The notes under the pieces were generated by a model. That model was not told the DNA's origin, did not search any database, and worked only from the letters and a program-made list of their open reading frames with translations. Source: Rhodospirillales bacterium (GTDB lineage: Bacteria; Pseudomonadota; Alphaproteobacteria; Rhodospirillales; Defluviicoccaceae). From it: a stretch of 41,838 bases of DNA. Shown in pieces: positions 16,138 through 24,539 of the stretch. The DNA lies in contig JAEULH010000061.1 of assembly GCA_016793925.1 (NCBI GenBank), positions 1 to 41,838 on the forward strand. The letters run 5' to 3'. The translations under genes and the position numbers were made by a program. Within the stretch, counting starts at the first letter, position 1; the number at the start of each line of letters is the position of its first letter.

Positions 16138-16710
16138 TCACTGTTCCACTGTTCCGGAATTTTCCGCTTCGTCCTTGATCGTCAGCGGCAGTCCGGCGAC
16201 GACGAGGATCACTCGCTGCGCCGAACCGGCGACAGCCTGGTTGAGCCGGCCGGCTTCGTCGCGGAAGGCCCGCCCAAGCGGCGTCGACGGGACGAGACCA
16301 AGGCCGACCTCGTTGGCGACGAAAACGACCGGCCCGGCAAGGGTGCGCAGGCCCTCGACGAGCCGTTCGCGCTCCCTGGCGACGTCGCAGCCGGCGGCCA
16401 TGATGTTGCTGAGCCAGAGCGTCAGGCACTCGACCAGGATTGGTCGGTCGCGCGTGGCGTGCCGAGCCAGTGCCGCGGCCAATTCCAGCGGTTCTTCCAC
16501 CGTCCTCCACGCACGCCCCCGGCGCGCACGATGATCACGGATGCGCGCGGCCATCTCGTCGTCCCGGGCCTCGGCCGTGGCGAGGTAGGTGCCGCCGCCG
16601 GCGCAGGCTTCGACCAGATGCTCGGCATAGCCGCTCTTGCCGGAGCGGGCGCCGCCGAGAACGAGGGTTACTTGCGGCAAGGGTGACGCCGGTCCACTAA
16701 TCGCCTTCAT
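16138..16710 (-). CDS. cobU: Adenosylcobinamide kinase / adenosylcobinamide-phosphate guanylyltransferase (CobU/CobP)
   Basis: A 190-residue bifunctional enzyme that phosphorylates adenosylcobinamide and transfers GMP to give adenosylcobinamide-GDP. It has the P-loop GARSGKS (20-26), YLATAEARDDEM, the RIRDHRARR segment with His60 as probable guanylylated histidine, WRTVEEPLEL, and LVECLTLWLSN. It is the first gene after the cobalamin riboswitch and lies 13 bases before cobW. The GGAGG ribosome site directly abuts ATG 16710, an unusually short spacing; a TTG at 16680 is a possible alternative start. Expression is probably shut off by adenosylcobalamin through the riboswitch. Called cobP in pseudomonads and rhizobia. 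Confidence 0.93.
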   Translation of the reverse strand: MKAISGPASPLPQVTLVLGGARSGKSGYAEHLVEACAGGGTYLATAEARDDEMAARIRDHRARRGRAWRTVEEPLELAAALARHATRDRPILVECLTLWLSNIMAAGCDVARERERLVEGLRTLAGPVVFVANEVGLGLVPSTPLGRAFRDEAGRLNQAVAGSAQRVILVVAGLPLTIKDEAENSGTVEQ

Positions 16711-16741
16711 CCTCCGCCCGAGGACCGTTGACGTTGCGGCG

Positions 16742-16920
16742 CGGAGAGGTCTCCTGGCTCGGGGTCCCGGGCGGCGGCGCCTTCCCGGCGCGTTCCTGGC
16801 GCCAGTGGCCTGCGCGTGCCGCAGCCTCGTCCCTTACAGTTGCGGGGGCAGCGCCGGCTTTGCGGCGACGACCCGCGCACCGGCTTCCCTGTTCCGACAC
16901 CGGCCGCGACCCTACCACGG
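16742..16920 (-). ncRNA. Cobalamin riboswitch
   Basis: Reading the minus strand, the conserved elements occur in the right order: an AACAGGGAA-like segment followed by GCCGGTGC (about 16898-16878), the core GCTGCCCCCGCAACTGTAAG (16853-16834), CCACTGGC (about 16808-16801), GGGAAGG, and the B12 box GAGCCAGGAGACC (16760-16748). All are close to consensus. It ends about 30 bases before cobU. The 3' edge CTCCGC (16746-16741) can pair with GCGGAG of the cobU ribosome site (16717-16712), so ligand binding probably blocks translation. It should repress the whole cobU-cobQ operon when adenosylcobalamin is plentiful. Confidence 0.95.
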
Positions 16921-17118
16921 GCAGAGTCGGGGAGGCCAGAGCCTTGCGCCCGGGGACAATGGCGACGGATGGCCGGAATACACGGGCCCCGGGTGGCCTG
17001 GAGCCCGCCGCTTCGCCAAGCCGGCGTGCATCGATCCGAACGCGCCTTCGGGGCGGTCTTTCACCGGGACAACGTCGCCGCAGTCACCGAGACCGTCTTC
17101 GCCGCGACGCTGCATTGA

Positions 17119-17775
17119 TCACGCGCCGGCCGCCTGCCTCCGGCCAAGGTGGCCGGGCGCGTTCACGCTGCGCACCATCCACACCCCGGCGCGGGCGCGC
17201 AACAGGCCGTCGGCGACGTGACTGATACGGGTCAGGGTAAGGTTGTCGATCACGACGGCCATCGCGGTTTCGGGCGCGAGGCCGAGAGCCAAGGCAACGG
17301 CGGCGCGGATGGTCCCGCCGTGGCCGACGCAGACGATGTCGCGGCCGGCGTGGCGGGCGGTCAGGGCGTCGATGGCGGCGCCGACGCGCGCCATCATCGC
17401 CGCACAGCTTTCACCGCCGGGCGGCGCCGAGGCGGTCGGGTTCTTCCAGAAGGCGACGTAGGTCGCGGGATTCAGCGCCTCCATCTCCGTCCAGCTCAAC
17501 CCCTCCCAGAGGCCGAAGCTCTGTTCGGCGAGATCCGGCTCGACCTCCGGCGCCGGCAGCGGCGCGCCGGCGGCGACGAGCGCGTCGTAGGTCTGGCGGG
17601 TCCGTCGCAGCGACGTGACGATGCCGACCGCACCTTCGGGCAGTGCCGCCGCCAGCGCCCGTAGCGCGACCGCGTCGCTGATGTCGCAGTCGACGTCGCG
17701 CTGGCCGAAGATCCGCATGCCGCCGCCCGGCACCGGCGCATGACGGATCCACCACCAGTGGGTCGGTGCGGTCAC
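17119..17775 (-). CDS. cobC: Histidine phosphatase family protein, probable alpha-ribazole phosphatase (CobC)
   Basis: A 218-residue phosphoglycerate-mutase-like phosphatase. The catalytic RH motif appears as Arg11-His12 in WWIRHAPV; the second histidine is in VCVGHGGTIRAAV; EQSFGLWEGLSW is the usual acidic loop. In cobalamin synthesis such enzymes dephosphorylate alpha-ribazole-phosphate or adenosylcobalamin 5'-phosphate. The ATGA overlap with cobS upstream strongly supports that role, though sequence alone only gives the superfamily. It ends about 200 bases before the riboswitch, which therefore does not control it. Confidence 0.85.
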   Translation of the reverse strand: MTAPTHWWWIRHAPVPGGGMRIFGQRDVDCDISDAVALRALAAALPEGAVGIVTSLRRTRQTYDALVAAGAPLPAPEVEPDLAEQSFGLWEGLSWTEMEALNPATYVAFWKNPTASAPPGGESCAAMMARVGAAIDALTARHAGRDIVCVGHGGTIRAAVALALGLAPETAMAVVIDNLTLTRISHVADGLLRARAGVWMVRSVNAPGHLGRRQAAGA

Positions 17776-18599
17776 GGGACGGCCATGACGGCGGCCACCG
17801 TCAGCACGGCGATCTCGGCCGCCTGCTGACAGGCGCCTAGGACGTCGCCGGTATGGCCGCCGAGCAACCGCCGCGCGACAAGCGCGACGGCCGCCGCCCC
17901 TGCGGTCGCAAAAAGCGCGGAGGCCAGCGCGGCGGCAAAGCCCATGGCGCCCCAGGCGAGGACGAAGGCCAGGCCGAGCGCGGCGACGAAGCGCGGGCGC
18001 GACGGCTGCCCGGCGGTCGCGCCGAGGCCGTCGGCCCGGGCCGGCGCCATCAGGCCCATGATCGCGGGCAGGAGGCCGCGCGACACCGCCCCGGCGGCGA
18101 CGAGCGCGGCCGTAACCGGTCCGGCCGCGGCGATGCCGGCAAGCAGGGCGGCGCGGATGCCGACGCTCATGACCAGCGCCAGCGTACCGTACGAGCCGTT
18201 GTGACTGTCGCGCATGATCCGCAGGCGGTCATGGCGATCGCGTCCGCCGCCGATCCCGTCGCAGAAGTCGGCAAGGCCATCTTCGTGCAAGGCGCCGGTC
18301 AGCGCAGCGCCGAACGCCAGTGCGGCGAATGCGCAGACGAGGGGCGGCAGGGCGAAAGCCGCGAAGAGGGCGTAGATGACGCCGCCGGCCGCGCCGATCG
18401 CGGCGCCGACGATCGGAAAGGCGACGCTGGCGCGGGCGAGAAAATCGCGCGCCGGTCGCAGCTCCGGGCTCAACGGCAGGCGGGTGAGAAACGACGCCGC
18501 CGCGCGCAGGCTGTCGAGCGTCTCGGCAAGAGCGGCAGAAGCGTCGCGCAACCGGGCCCCTCCTTCCCCTGCACCACCGCCGCTCGCGACCGCAATCAT
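17772..18599 (-). CDS. cobS: Adenosylcobinamide-GDP ribazoletransferase (CobS, cobalamin synthase)
   Basis: A 275-residue integral membrane enzyme that joins adenosylcobinamide-GDP to alpha-ribazole (phosphate), completing cobalamin. Family signatures: AASFLTRLPL near the N terminus, the acidic motif LHEDGLADFCDGIGGG, RLRIMRDSHNGSYG, and several Ala/Leu-rich membrane helices. I chose ATG 18599; an in-frame TTG at 18623 would add eight residues, and neither has a clear ribosome site. It is divergent from cobT, with 65 bases between the starts, so the two genes that make and use alpha-ribazole-phosphate probably share a control region. Confidence 0.93.
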   Translation of the reverse strand: MIAVASGGGAGEGGARLRDASAALAETLDSLRAAASFLTRLPLSPELRPARDFLARASVAFPIVGAAIGAAGGVIYALFAAFALPPLVCAFAALAFGAALTGALHEDGLADFCDGIGGGRDRHDRLRIMRDSHNGSYGTLALVMSVGIRAALLAGIAAAGPVTAALVAAGAVSRGLLPAIMGLMAPARADGLGATAGQPSRPRFVAALGLAFVLAWGAMGFAAALASALFATAGAAAVALVARRLLGGHTGDVLGACQQAAEIAVLTVAAVMAVP

Positions 18600-18664
18600 T
18601 TTCTGCGGCGCGAGCCCACCCAATGGCTTATACGCGAGCGGGCCACGTGGACCAAGGATCGACC

Positions 18665-19666
18665 ATGCCGCTTACACTCGAGGACATCCACCTGCGTATC
18701 CGCATGCCCGATCCGGATCACGAGGCTGCCGCCGCGGTGAAGGCACGCGAAGCGCAATTGACCAAGCCGCCGGGATCGCTCGGCAGGCTGGAAGATCTGG
18801 CGGCGTGGCTCGCGCTGTGGCAGGGCCGGTGTCCGCCGCAGGTCGATCGCGTACGCGCGCGCGTCTTCGCCGGCAATCACGGGATCGCCGCGCACGGCGT
18901 TTCGGCCTACCCGGCCGAGGTGACTGTCCAGATGGTCGCGAATTTCGAGCACGGGGGCGCGGCAATCAATCAGCTCTGCCGCGCATTCGGCGTTGAGCTC
19001 GACGTCTACCCGATCGATCTGGCGCGTCCGACGGCGGCAATCACGGAACGTGCGGCGATGACCGAGGACGACTTCCTCGCCGCCTTCGACGTCGGCTACG
19101 CCGCGGAGGTTGGAGCGACCGATCTGCTCTGCCTGGGCGAGATGGGGATCGGCAACACCACAGCCGCCGCCGCGCTGTGCCTCGCCCTGTTCGGCGGCAA
19201 GGCCGAAGACTGGACCGGCCCCGGCACCGGTGTGGGCGGCGCTGCGCTCGACCACAAGACCTCGGTGGTTGCCGCCGCCGTCGCCGCTCATCGCGATGCC
19301 AAGGATCCGCTCGACTGGCTGCGCCGTCTCGGTGGGCGCGAATTCGCAGCCATTGCCGGCGCAATCGTTGCCGCGCGTTGGGCCAGGGTGCCGGTGGTGC
19401 TCGACGGCTTCGTCTGTACCGCCGCGGCCGCCGCGCTTGAGGCATACCGTCCCGGCGCGCTCGACCATTGCCTCGTCGGTCATGTCTCGGCGGAACCGGG
19501 ACACCGCCGTCTCCTGGCCCGCCTCGAAAAGCGCGCGCTTCTCGACCTCGACATGCGCCTGGGCGAGGCCTCGGGCGCGGTGCTAGCGTCAGCGCTCGTG
19601 CGCGCCGCCGCGGCCTGCCACGCCGGCGTGGCGACCTTTGCCGAAGCAGGCGTGACCTCGCGCTGA
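18665..19666 (+). CDS. cobT: Nicotinate-nucleotide--dimethylbenzimidazole phosphoribosyltransferase (CobT)
   Basis: A 333-residue enzyme that makes alpha-ribazole-5'-phosphate from nicotinate mononucleotide and dimethylbenzimidazole. It has LTKPPGSLGRLEDLAAWLA near residue 35, VFAGNHGIAAHGVSAYP, the phosphate-binding EMGIGNTTAAAAL, GTGVGG, and the catalytic glutamate Glu327 in FAEAGV at the C terminus. ATG 18665 gives the normal N terminus; an in-frame ATG at 18623 adds 14 residues not seen in the family. This is the base-activating CobT, unrelated to the chelatase subunit of the same name. Confidence 0.94.
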   Translation: MPLTLEDIHLRIRMPDPDHEAAAAVKAREAQLTKPPGSLGRLEDLAAWLALWQGRCPPQVDRVRARVFAGNHGIAAHGVSAYPAEVTVQMVANFEHGGAAINQLCRAFGVELDVYPIDLARPTAAITERAAMTEDDFLAAFDVGYAAEVGATDLLCLGEMGIGNTTAAAALCLALFGGKAEDWTGPGTGVGGAALDHKTSVVAAAVAAHRDAKDPLDWLRRLGGREFAAIAGAIVAARWARVPVVLDGFVCTAAAAALEAYRPGALDHCLVGHVSAEPGHRRLLARLEKRALLDLDMRLGEASGAVLASALVRAAAACHAGVATFAEAGVTSR

Positions 19667-19725
19667 AGTCTGTCGGACGCGCGGAAGTCTTGTCTGGGGG
19701 CGGAGCCGTTTCCATACTGGCGGGC

Positions 19726-21198
19726 ATGAAAATCAGACTGGTCGTTGTCCTGCTTGCGCTGGCGTTTACCTCGCTCGCCGGCTGCTCCGTCAACCCGGCG
19801 ACGGGGGAGCGCAGCTTCACCGGGTTCATGTCGACCGAGGACGAAAAGCGGGTCGGTGCGGAGCAGCACCCGCAGCTCGTCAAGCAGTTCGGCGGCGAAT
19901 ACAACAACGCCCAGCTCGAGGCGTACGTGCAGAAGGTCGGGGCGTCGTTGGCGGCACAGACCGAGATGCCGGGCCTCAATTACAGCTTTACCGTTCTCGA
20001 CGACGAACTGATCAACGCCTTCGCCCTGCCGGGTGGCTATGTCCATATCACCCGCGGGCTGCTCGCGCTGGCGGATAACGAAGCCGAGATGGCGAGTGTC
20101 CTCGGCCACGAGCTCGGCCATATCACCGCCCGTCACGCCGCCCAGCGCTACAGCCAATCCATGGCCGCCAACATCGGCGTCGGCTTGCTCGGGGTGCTCG
20201 GCGCGGTCGCCGGCCTCCCGGCCGGCACCGCCGATATCGCCGGCTATGGCGCCCAGGCCTACCTGCAAAGCTATTCGCGCGATCAGGAGCTCGAGGCGGA
20301 CGAACTTGGCATCCGCTACATGACCCGCGCCGGGTACGATCCGGCGGCAATGGCCACCTTCTTCCGCAAGCTCGACGCATTCACCGCGCTCCAGGCGGCC
20401 CTGGCCGGATCGCCGGACGCCGGCGACCGCTTCGACATCATGGCCTCGCACCCGCGTACCGCCGACCGTGTCGAACAGGCGAAGAAGCTTGCCGCCGCCC
20501 AGGCGGTGACGGACGGCAGGATCGACCGGGATCGCTACCTCGCCGCCATAAACGGGCTGCTCTACGGCGACGCGCCGGCGCAAGGCGTGCGCAGGGGGCG
20601 GACCTTCGCCCATCCCGGTCTCGCCATCGCCTTTGAAGTCCCGCCGGGCTTCGTGATGTTCAACAGCGCCGACCAGGTGACCGCCCGCGGCCCGGAGGGC
20701 TCGCTCATCATCTTTGACGCCGCCGGCGCCGACGAGGCCCGGTCGGTGCCGAGCATGACCCAGTATGTCGCATCCGTCGGCGGCGGCCGGCTCCGCTTCG
20801 GCGACGTTCAGCCCCTGAGCGTCAACGGCATGGAGGCCGCGACCGGCGCGACCAGGGTTAGCACGCGCGCCGGCGCCATGGATCTGCGTCTGGTCGCGAT
20901 CCGCGACGGCCAGCGGATCTACCGACTGATCTTCATCACGCCACCGGGCGTGACGGCTTCGCTGCGCGAGGGGCTGGAGCGGACGACGTACAGCTTTCGC
21001 CGGTTGTCGCCGGACGAAGCCGCGGCGATCAAACCGTTGCGGATTTCCGTCGTCACCGTCGCCTCTGGCGACACCCAGCAGTCGCTCGCGATGCGGATGG
21101 CGACGCCCCTGCCGCTGGAAACGTTCCGCGTGCTGAACGGGCTCTCGGCAAGCGACGGGCTCAAGCCGGGGCAGAAGGTGAAGCTCGTCACCGGCTGA
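19726..21198 (+). CDS. M48-family zinc metalloprotease lipoprotein
   Basis: A 490-residue peptidase anchored by a lipoprotein signal (lipobox LAGC, Cys20). The zinc site is HELGH (128-132) with a third ligand in the QELEADELG segment about residue 190. The domain begins near residue 35 with STEDEKRVGAEQHPQ, as in the YggG/LoiP and BepA group. The C-terminal half (about 300-490) is non-catalytic; its last 50 residues (VASGDTQQSLAMRM, LKPGQKVKLV) look LysM-like and may bind cell-wall glycan or outer-membrane clients. It probably acts in periplasmic quality control. It follows cobT by 59 bases but has no cobalamin link. Confidence 0.9.
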   Translation: MKIRLVVVLLALAFTSLAGCSVNPATGERSFTGFMSTEDEKRVGAEQHPQLVKQFGGEYNNAQLEAYVQKVGASLAAQTEMPGLNYSFTVLDDELINAFALPGGYVHITRGLLALADNEAEMASVLGHELGHITARHAAQRYSQSMAANIGVGLLGVLGAVAGLPAGTADIAGYGAQAYLQSYSRDQELEADELGIRYMTRAGYDPAAMATFFRKLDAFTALQAALAGSPDAGDRFDIMASHPRTADRVEQAKKLAAAQAVTDGRIDRDRYLAAINGLLYGDAPAQGVRRGRTFAHPGLAIAFEVPPGFVMFNSADQVTARGPEGSLIIFDAAGADEARSVPSMTQYVASVGGGRLRFGDVQPLSVNGMEAATGATRVSTRAGAMDLRLVAIRDGQRIYRLIFITPPGVTASLREGLERTTYSFRRLSPDEAAAIKPLRISVVTVASGDTQQSLAMRMATPLPLETFRVLNGLSASDGLKPGQKVKLVTG

Positions 21199-21227
21199 AC
21201 GCCGGAGCGCACTGAACGCCGGAGCGC
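21195..21227. repeat. Two tandem copies of a 16-base repeat between convergent gene ends
   Basis: CTGAACGCCGGAGCGC occurs at 21195-21210 and again at 21212-21227. The first copy contains the TGA stop of the M48 gene; the second sits just before the cupin stop. It is a local duplication; no terminator hairpin with a T run is visible here. Confidence 0.6.
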
Positions 21228-21233
21228 CGGCGG

Positions 21234-21755
21234 CTACTCCTCTTCGCCGTCCCAGTAATCGACGCGCGCGTCCTCGCGCACGAACGCCGAGAACGTGCGC
21301 TCTGCGGCCTTACCGCCCGGCGCCGCGCCGGCGAACGCGCCCCACTTCCGCGAATCCGGGTACTCCATGATGTCCGGCTCGCGCATCGACGAGACCGCGA
21401 GATAGCGCAAGGTCTCCGCGCCGGTGTTCCTGATCCGGTGCGCGGTCTCGCGTCCTCCCGCCGGACAGACCAGAACGTCGTTCCGCCTGAAGGCATATAC
21501 CGCTGTTCCGAGGCGGAGCTCGCCCTGCCCCTCGAGGATCACGAACAACTCGTCATTGGCATGATGGCAGTGGTAGGGCCAGGCCGACTTGCCCGGAGGA
21601 ACGACGCACAGCCGCGCGCCGATGTGCGACGCGCCTGCCGGTGCCGCCACCGGCGCGAGAAACGCTTCGAACTGCGCGCCGTGAACCTCATGCGTCAGCG
21701 GCAGGTCCGCGAGGTGAACGACCGGACCTGCTCGACCTGTGGAATGCTTCGTCAG
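21234..21755 (-). CDS. Cupin-domain protein (start uncertain)
   Basis: About 173 residues of a small single-domain cupin. The metal-binding motif 1 is PYHCHHANDELFVILEGQGEL and motif 2 includes GRETAHRIRNTGAETLRYL; DIMEYPDSRKWG and a final VDYWDGEEE fit the family of proteins annotated as cupin/mannose-6-phosphate-isomerase-like. Relatives begin shortly before VVHLADLPL, but there is no in-frame ATG, GTG or TTG between the ppdK terminator and a GTG 30 residues too far in. The listed start is a CTG at 21755 with GAGGAAG just upstream. The start lies inside a REP-like repeat, which may have replaced the native start. Confidence 0.75.
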   Translation of the reverse strand: MTKHSTGRAGPVVHLADLPLTHEVHGAQFEAFLAPVAAPAGASHIGARLCVVPPGKSAWPYHCHHANDELFVILEGQGELRLGTAVYAFRRNDVLVCPAGGRETAHRIRNTGAETLRYLAVSSMREPDIMEYPDSRKWGAFAGAAPGGKAAERTFSAFVREDARVDYWDGEEE

Positions 21756-21774
21756 CTCCGCTTCCTCGCAATGA
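21740..21774. repeat. REP-like dispersed palindromic repeat
   Basis: On the minus strand this reads GTCATTGCGAGGAAGCGGAG followed by CTGACGAAGCATTCCA. It matches from memory the widespread proteobacterial repeat of the type GTCATTGCGAG...GCGAAGCAATCC, whose ends are complementary. Nearby GTCATTCCGG (about 21790-21799) may belong to the same unit. Only one copy is seen in the window. Confidence 0.5.
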
Positions 21775-21796
21775 CGACGCCAAAGCCTTCCGGAAT

Positions 21797-21825
21797 GACA
21801 AACGGGGGGCCGAAGCCCCCCGCAG
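21797..21825 (-). terminator. Rho-independent terminator of ppdK
   Basis: On the minus strand, GGGGGGC-TTCG-GCCCCCC (21821-21804) forms a perfect 7-bp stem with a TTCG tetraloop, followed by GTTTGTC. It lies 27 bases after the ppdK stop. The T run is short but the stem is very stable. Confidence 0.85.
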
Positions 21826-21847
21826 TCGCAATCTTCAAGGGCCGCGG

Positions 21848-24529
21848 TTAGGCCGTCGTGCTGGCCCCGCCGGTGCCCATCGCCGCATGCGCAGCGGCAA
21901 GCCGCGCGATCGGCACGCGATACGGCGAGCACGAGACATAGTTCAGCCCGACATCGTTGCAGAAGTGCACCGACGCCGGATCGCCGCCGTGCTCGCCGCA
22001 GATGCCGAGCTTGATGTCCGGCCGGGTCTTGCGGCCGCGCTCGACAGCGAGCTTGACCAGCTCGCCGACCCCTTCCTGATCGAGGGTCTGGAACGGGTCG
22101 CTCGGCAGCACGCCCAGTTCCTGGTAGGGAACCAGGAAATTGGCCGCGTCGTCGCGCGACAGTCCGTAGGTGGTCTGGGTCAGGTCATTGGTGCCGAAGC
22201 TGAAGAACTGGGCGCCCTCGGCGATCTTGTCGGCGACCAGGGCCGCGCGCGGCAGTTCGATCATCGTGCCGACAAGATATTCGAACGACGTGCCCGTCGC
22301 CTCCATGACCTCGCCGGCAACCCGGTCGACCATGGTCTTCAGCCGGTCGAACTCGGCCTTGGTCGCGATCAGCGGGATCATGACCTCGGGCAGCACCGGC
22401 TTGCCCTGCTTCTTGGTTTCCACCACCGCCTCGAAGATGGCCCGACACTGCATCTCGTAGATCTCGGGATAGGTGACGCCGAGCCGGCAACCGCGATGGC
22501 CGAGCATCGGGTTGGATTCGTGCAGCTGCTGCGCGCGCTGCTTGACCATCTCGAGATCGACGCCGGCCGCCTTGGCGACTTCCGCCATGTCGGCGTCGGA
22601 GTGCGGGAGGAACTCATGGAGCGGCGGGTCGAGCAGGCGGATGGTCACCGGCAGCCCTTCCATGATCGAGAACAGCTCGACGAAGTCCTGGCGCTGGTAG
22701 GGGAGGAGCTTGTCGAGGGCGGCGCGGCGCTCCGTCTCGTCACGCGCGACGATCATCTGGCGGACGTTGATGATCCGCTCCGGGTCGAAGAACATGTGCT
22801 CGGTCCGGCAAAGGCCGATGCCTTCGCACCCGAACTTGCGCGCGGTGCTGGCGTCCAGAGGGGTTTCGGCATTGGCCCGCACCTTCAAGGTGCGGATTTC
22901 GTCGACCCAGCCCATCAGCGTCCCGAAGTTGCCGCTGACCTCGGGTTGGATCTTCGGCACATCGCCCTTGAGCACCTGGCCGGTCGAGCCGTCGAGGGTG
23001 ATCGAATCGCCCTCGCTCAGCACTGTGTTGCCGACCGTCAGCGTCTTGGCCTTGTAGTCGACGCGCAGATCGCCCGCGCCGGCGACGCAGGGGGTTCCCA
23101 TGCCGCGGGCGACGACGGCGGCGTGGCTGGTCATGCCGCCGCGCGTGGTCAGAATGCCTTCGGCCGCGTGCATGCCGTGGATGTCCTCCGGCGAGGTCTC
23201 GATCCGGGTGAGGATCACCTTCTTGCCGGCCTTGGTCCAGGCCTCGGCGTCGTCGGCGGTGAATACGATCTGCCCGGACGCCGCGCCCGGCGACGCCGGC
23301 AGGCCCTTGCCGAGGACCTCCTTGTGCGCCTTGGGGTCGATCATCGGGTGCAGGAGCTGGTCGAGCTGGGCGGGCTCGACCCGGCTGATCGCCTCCCTCT
23401 TGTCGATCAGTCCGGATTCGCACATCTCGACCGCGATTTTCAGGGCCGCGGATGCGGTGCGCTTGCCGTTGCGGGTCTGCAGCATCCAGAGCTTACCCTT
23501 CTGGATGGTGAACTCCATGTCCTGCATGTCGCGATAATGCTTCTCGAGCCGGTCGCGGTAGCCCACCAGCTCGGTGTAGAGCGGCGCCAGGATTTCCTCC
23601 ATCGCCGGCAGGTCGGACTCCATCGTCGCCTTCTCGGCGAGCGAGAGCGGCTGGGGCGTGCGGATGCCGGCGACGACGTCCTCGCCCTGGGCGTTGACCA
23701 GGTACTCGCCGTAGAAGGCATTCTCGCCGGTCGACGGGTTGCGCGAGAAGCAGACGCCGGTCGCCGAGTCGTCGCCCATGTTGCCAAAGACCATGGCCTG
23801 AACGTTGACCGCCGTGCCCCAGTGGTCGGGCAGGTTGTTCAGCTTGCGGTACGTGATCGCCCGCTTGTTCATCCAGCTCCCGAACACGGCGCCGATGGCG
23901 CCCCACAACTGATCCTGGGGATCCTGCGGAAAGTCCTTGCCGATGTGTTTGCGGACCTCTTCCTTGTACTGCCCGATCAGCTCTTTCCAGTCGGCAGCGG
24001 TCAGCTCGACGTCCAGGGTCTTGCCGACCTTTTCCTTGTGCTCTTCGAGCAGGGTCTCGAAGTTGTGCGTCTCGACCCCGAGCACGACGTTCGAATACAT
24101 CTGAATGAAACGGCGGTAGCTGTCGAAGGCGAAGCGCTCGTCGTCGGTGTTCTTGGTCAGCGTCTTCACCGTCTCGTCGTTGAGACCGAGGTTAAGGACG
24201 GTGTCCATCATGCCCGGCATCGACGCCCGCGCGCCCGAGCGGACGGAGACCAGCAGCAGCGGACCGCTCTTGGCGCCGAACTGGGCGCTCATGATCTTTT
24301 CGACCTCGGCCAGGGCGGCCGCGACCTGATCCTTCAGGTCTTCCGGATAGGTGTTGCCGTGCTCGGTATAGTACGTGCAGACCTCGGTCGAGATCGTAAA
24401 GCCTGCCGGCACCGGGATGCCGATGCTGCTCATTTCGGCCAGGTTCGCGCCCTTGCCGCCGAGCAGATTCTTGTCCTTCGCTCTGCCTTCGGCCTTGCCG
24501 TCCCCGAACGTGTAAACCCATTTCGTCAT
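21848..24529 (-). CDS. ppdK: Pyruvate, phosphate dikinase
   Basis: An 893-residue enzyme interconverting pyruvate, ATP and phosphate with phosphoenolpyruvate, AMP and diphosphate. The ATP-grasp domain is N-terminal (LLGGKGANLAEMSSIGIPVPAGFTI at about 21-46; VRSGARASMPGMMDTVLNLG); the central swivelling domain has the phosphorylated histidine in GGMTSHAAVVARGMG (about residue 455); the C-terminal TIM barrel has FGTNDLTQTTYGLSRDD and GICGEHGGDP. Length is normal. It starts 10 bases after glyS and ends with a strong terminator, so it closes the glyQ-glyS-ppdK transcript. It likely serves gluconeogenesis or glycolytic flux. Confidence 0.97.
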   Translation of the reverse strand: MTKWVYTFGDGKAEGRAKDKNLLGGKGANLAEMSSIGIPVPAGFTISTEVCTYYTEHGNTYPEDLKDQVAAALAEVEKIMSAQFGAKSGPLLLVSVRSGARASMPGMMDTVLNLGLNDETVKTLTKNTDDERFAFDSYRRFIQMYSNVVLGVETHNFETLLEEHKEKVGKTLDVELTAADWKELIGQYKEEVRKHIGKDFPQDPQDQLWGAIGAVFGSWMNKRAITYRKLNNLPDHWGTAVNVQAMVFGNMGDDSATGVCFSRNPSTGENAFYGEYLVNAQGEDVVAGIRTPQPLSLAEKATMESDLPAMEEILAPLYTELVGYRDRLEKHYRDMQDMEFTIQKGKLWMLQTRNGKRTASAALKIAVEMCESGLIDKREAISRVEPAQLDQLLHPMIDPKAHKEVLGKGLPASPGAASGQIVFTADDAEAWTKAGKKVILTRIETSPEDIHGMHAAEGILTTRGGMTSHAAVVARGMGTPCVAGAGDLRVDYKAKTLTVGNTVLSEGDSITLDGSTGQVLKGDVPKIQPEVSGNFGTLMGWVDEIRTLKVRANAETPLDASTARKFGCEGIGLCRTEHMFFDPERIINVRQMIVARDETERRAALDKLLPYQRQDFVELFSIMEGLPVTIRLLDPPLHEFLPHSDADMAEVAKAAGVDLEMVKQRAQQLHESNPMLGHRGCRLGVTYPEIYEMQCRAIFEAVVETKKQGKPVLPEVMIPLIATKAEFDRLKTMVDRVAGEVMEATGTSFEYLVGTMIELPRAALVADKIAEGAQFFSFGTNDLTQTTYGLSRDDAANFLVPYQELGVLPSDPFQTLDQEGVGELVKLAVERGRKTRPDIKLGICGEHGGDPASVHFCNDVGLNYVSCSPYRVPIARLAAAHAAMGTGGASTTA

Positions 24530-24539
24530 GGTCTTCTTC

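Noticed and set aside
16816-17118. A 100-codon plus-strand frame between the riboswitch and the phosphatase gene
   Set aside because: Half of it lies over the riboswitch on the other strand. The last 20 residues look slightly protein-like, but no family was recognised.
18623-18664. Upstream in-frame ATG for cobT
   Set aside because: It adds 14 residues not typical of CobT. The ATG at 18665 gives the expected N terminus.
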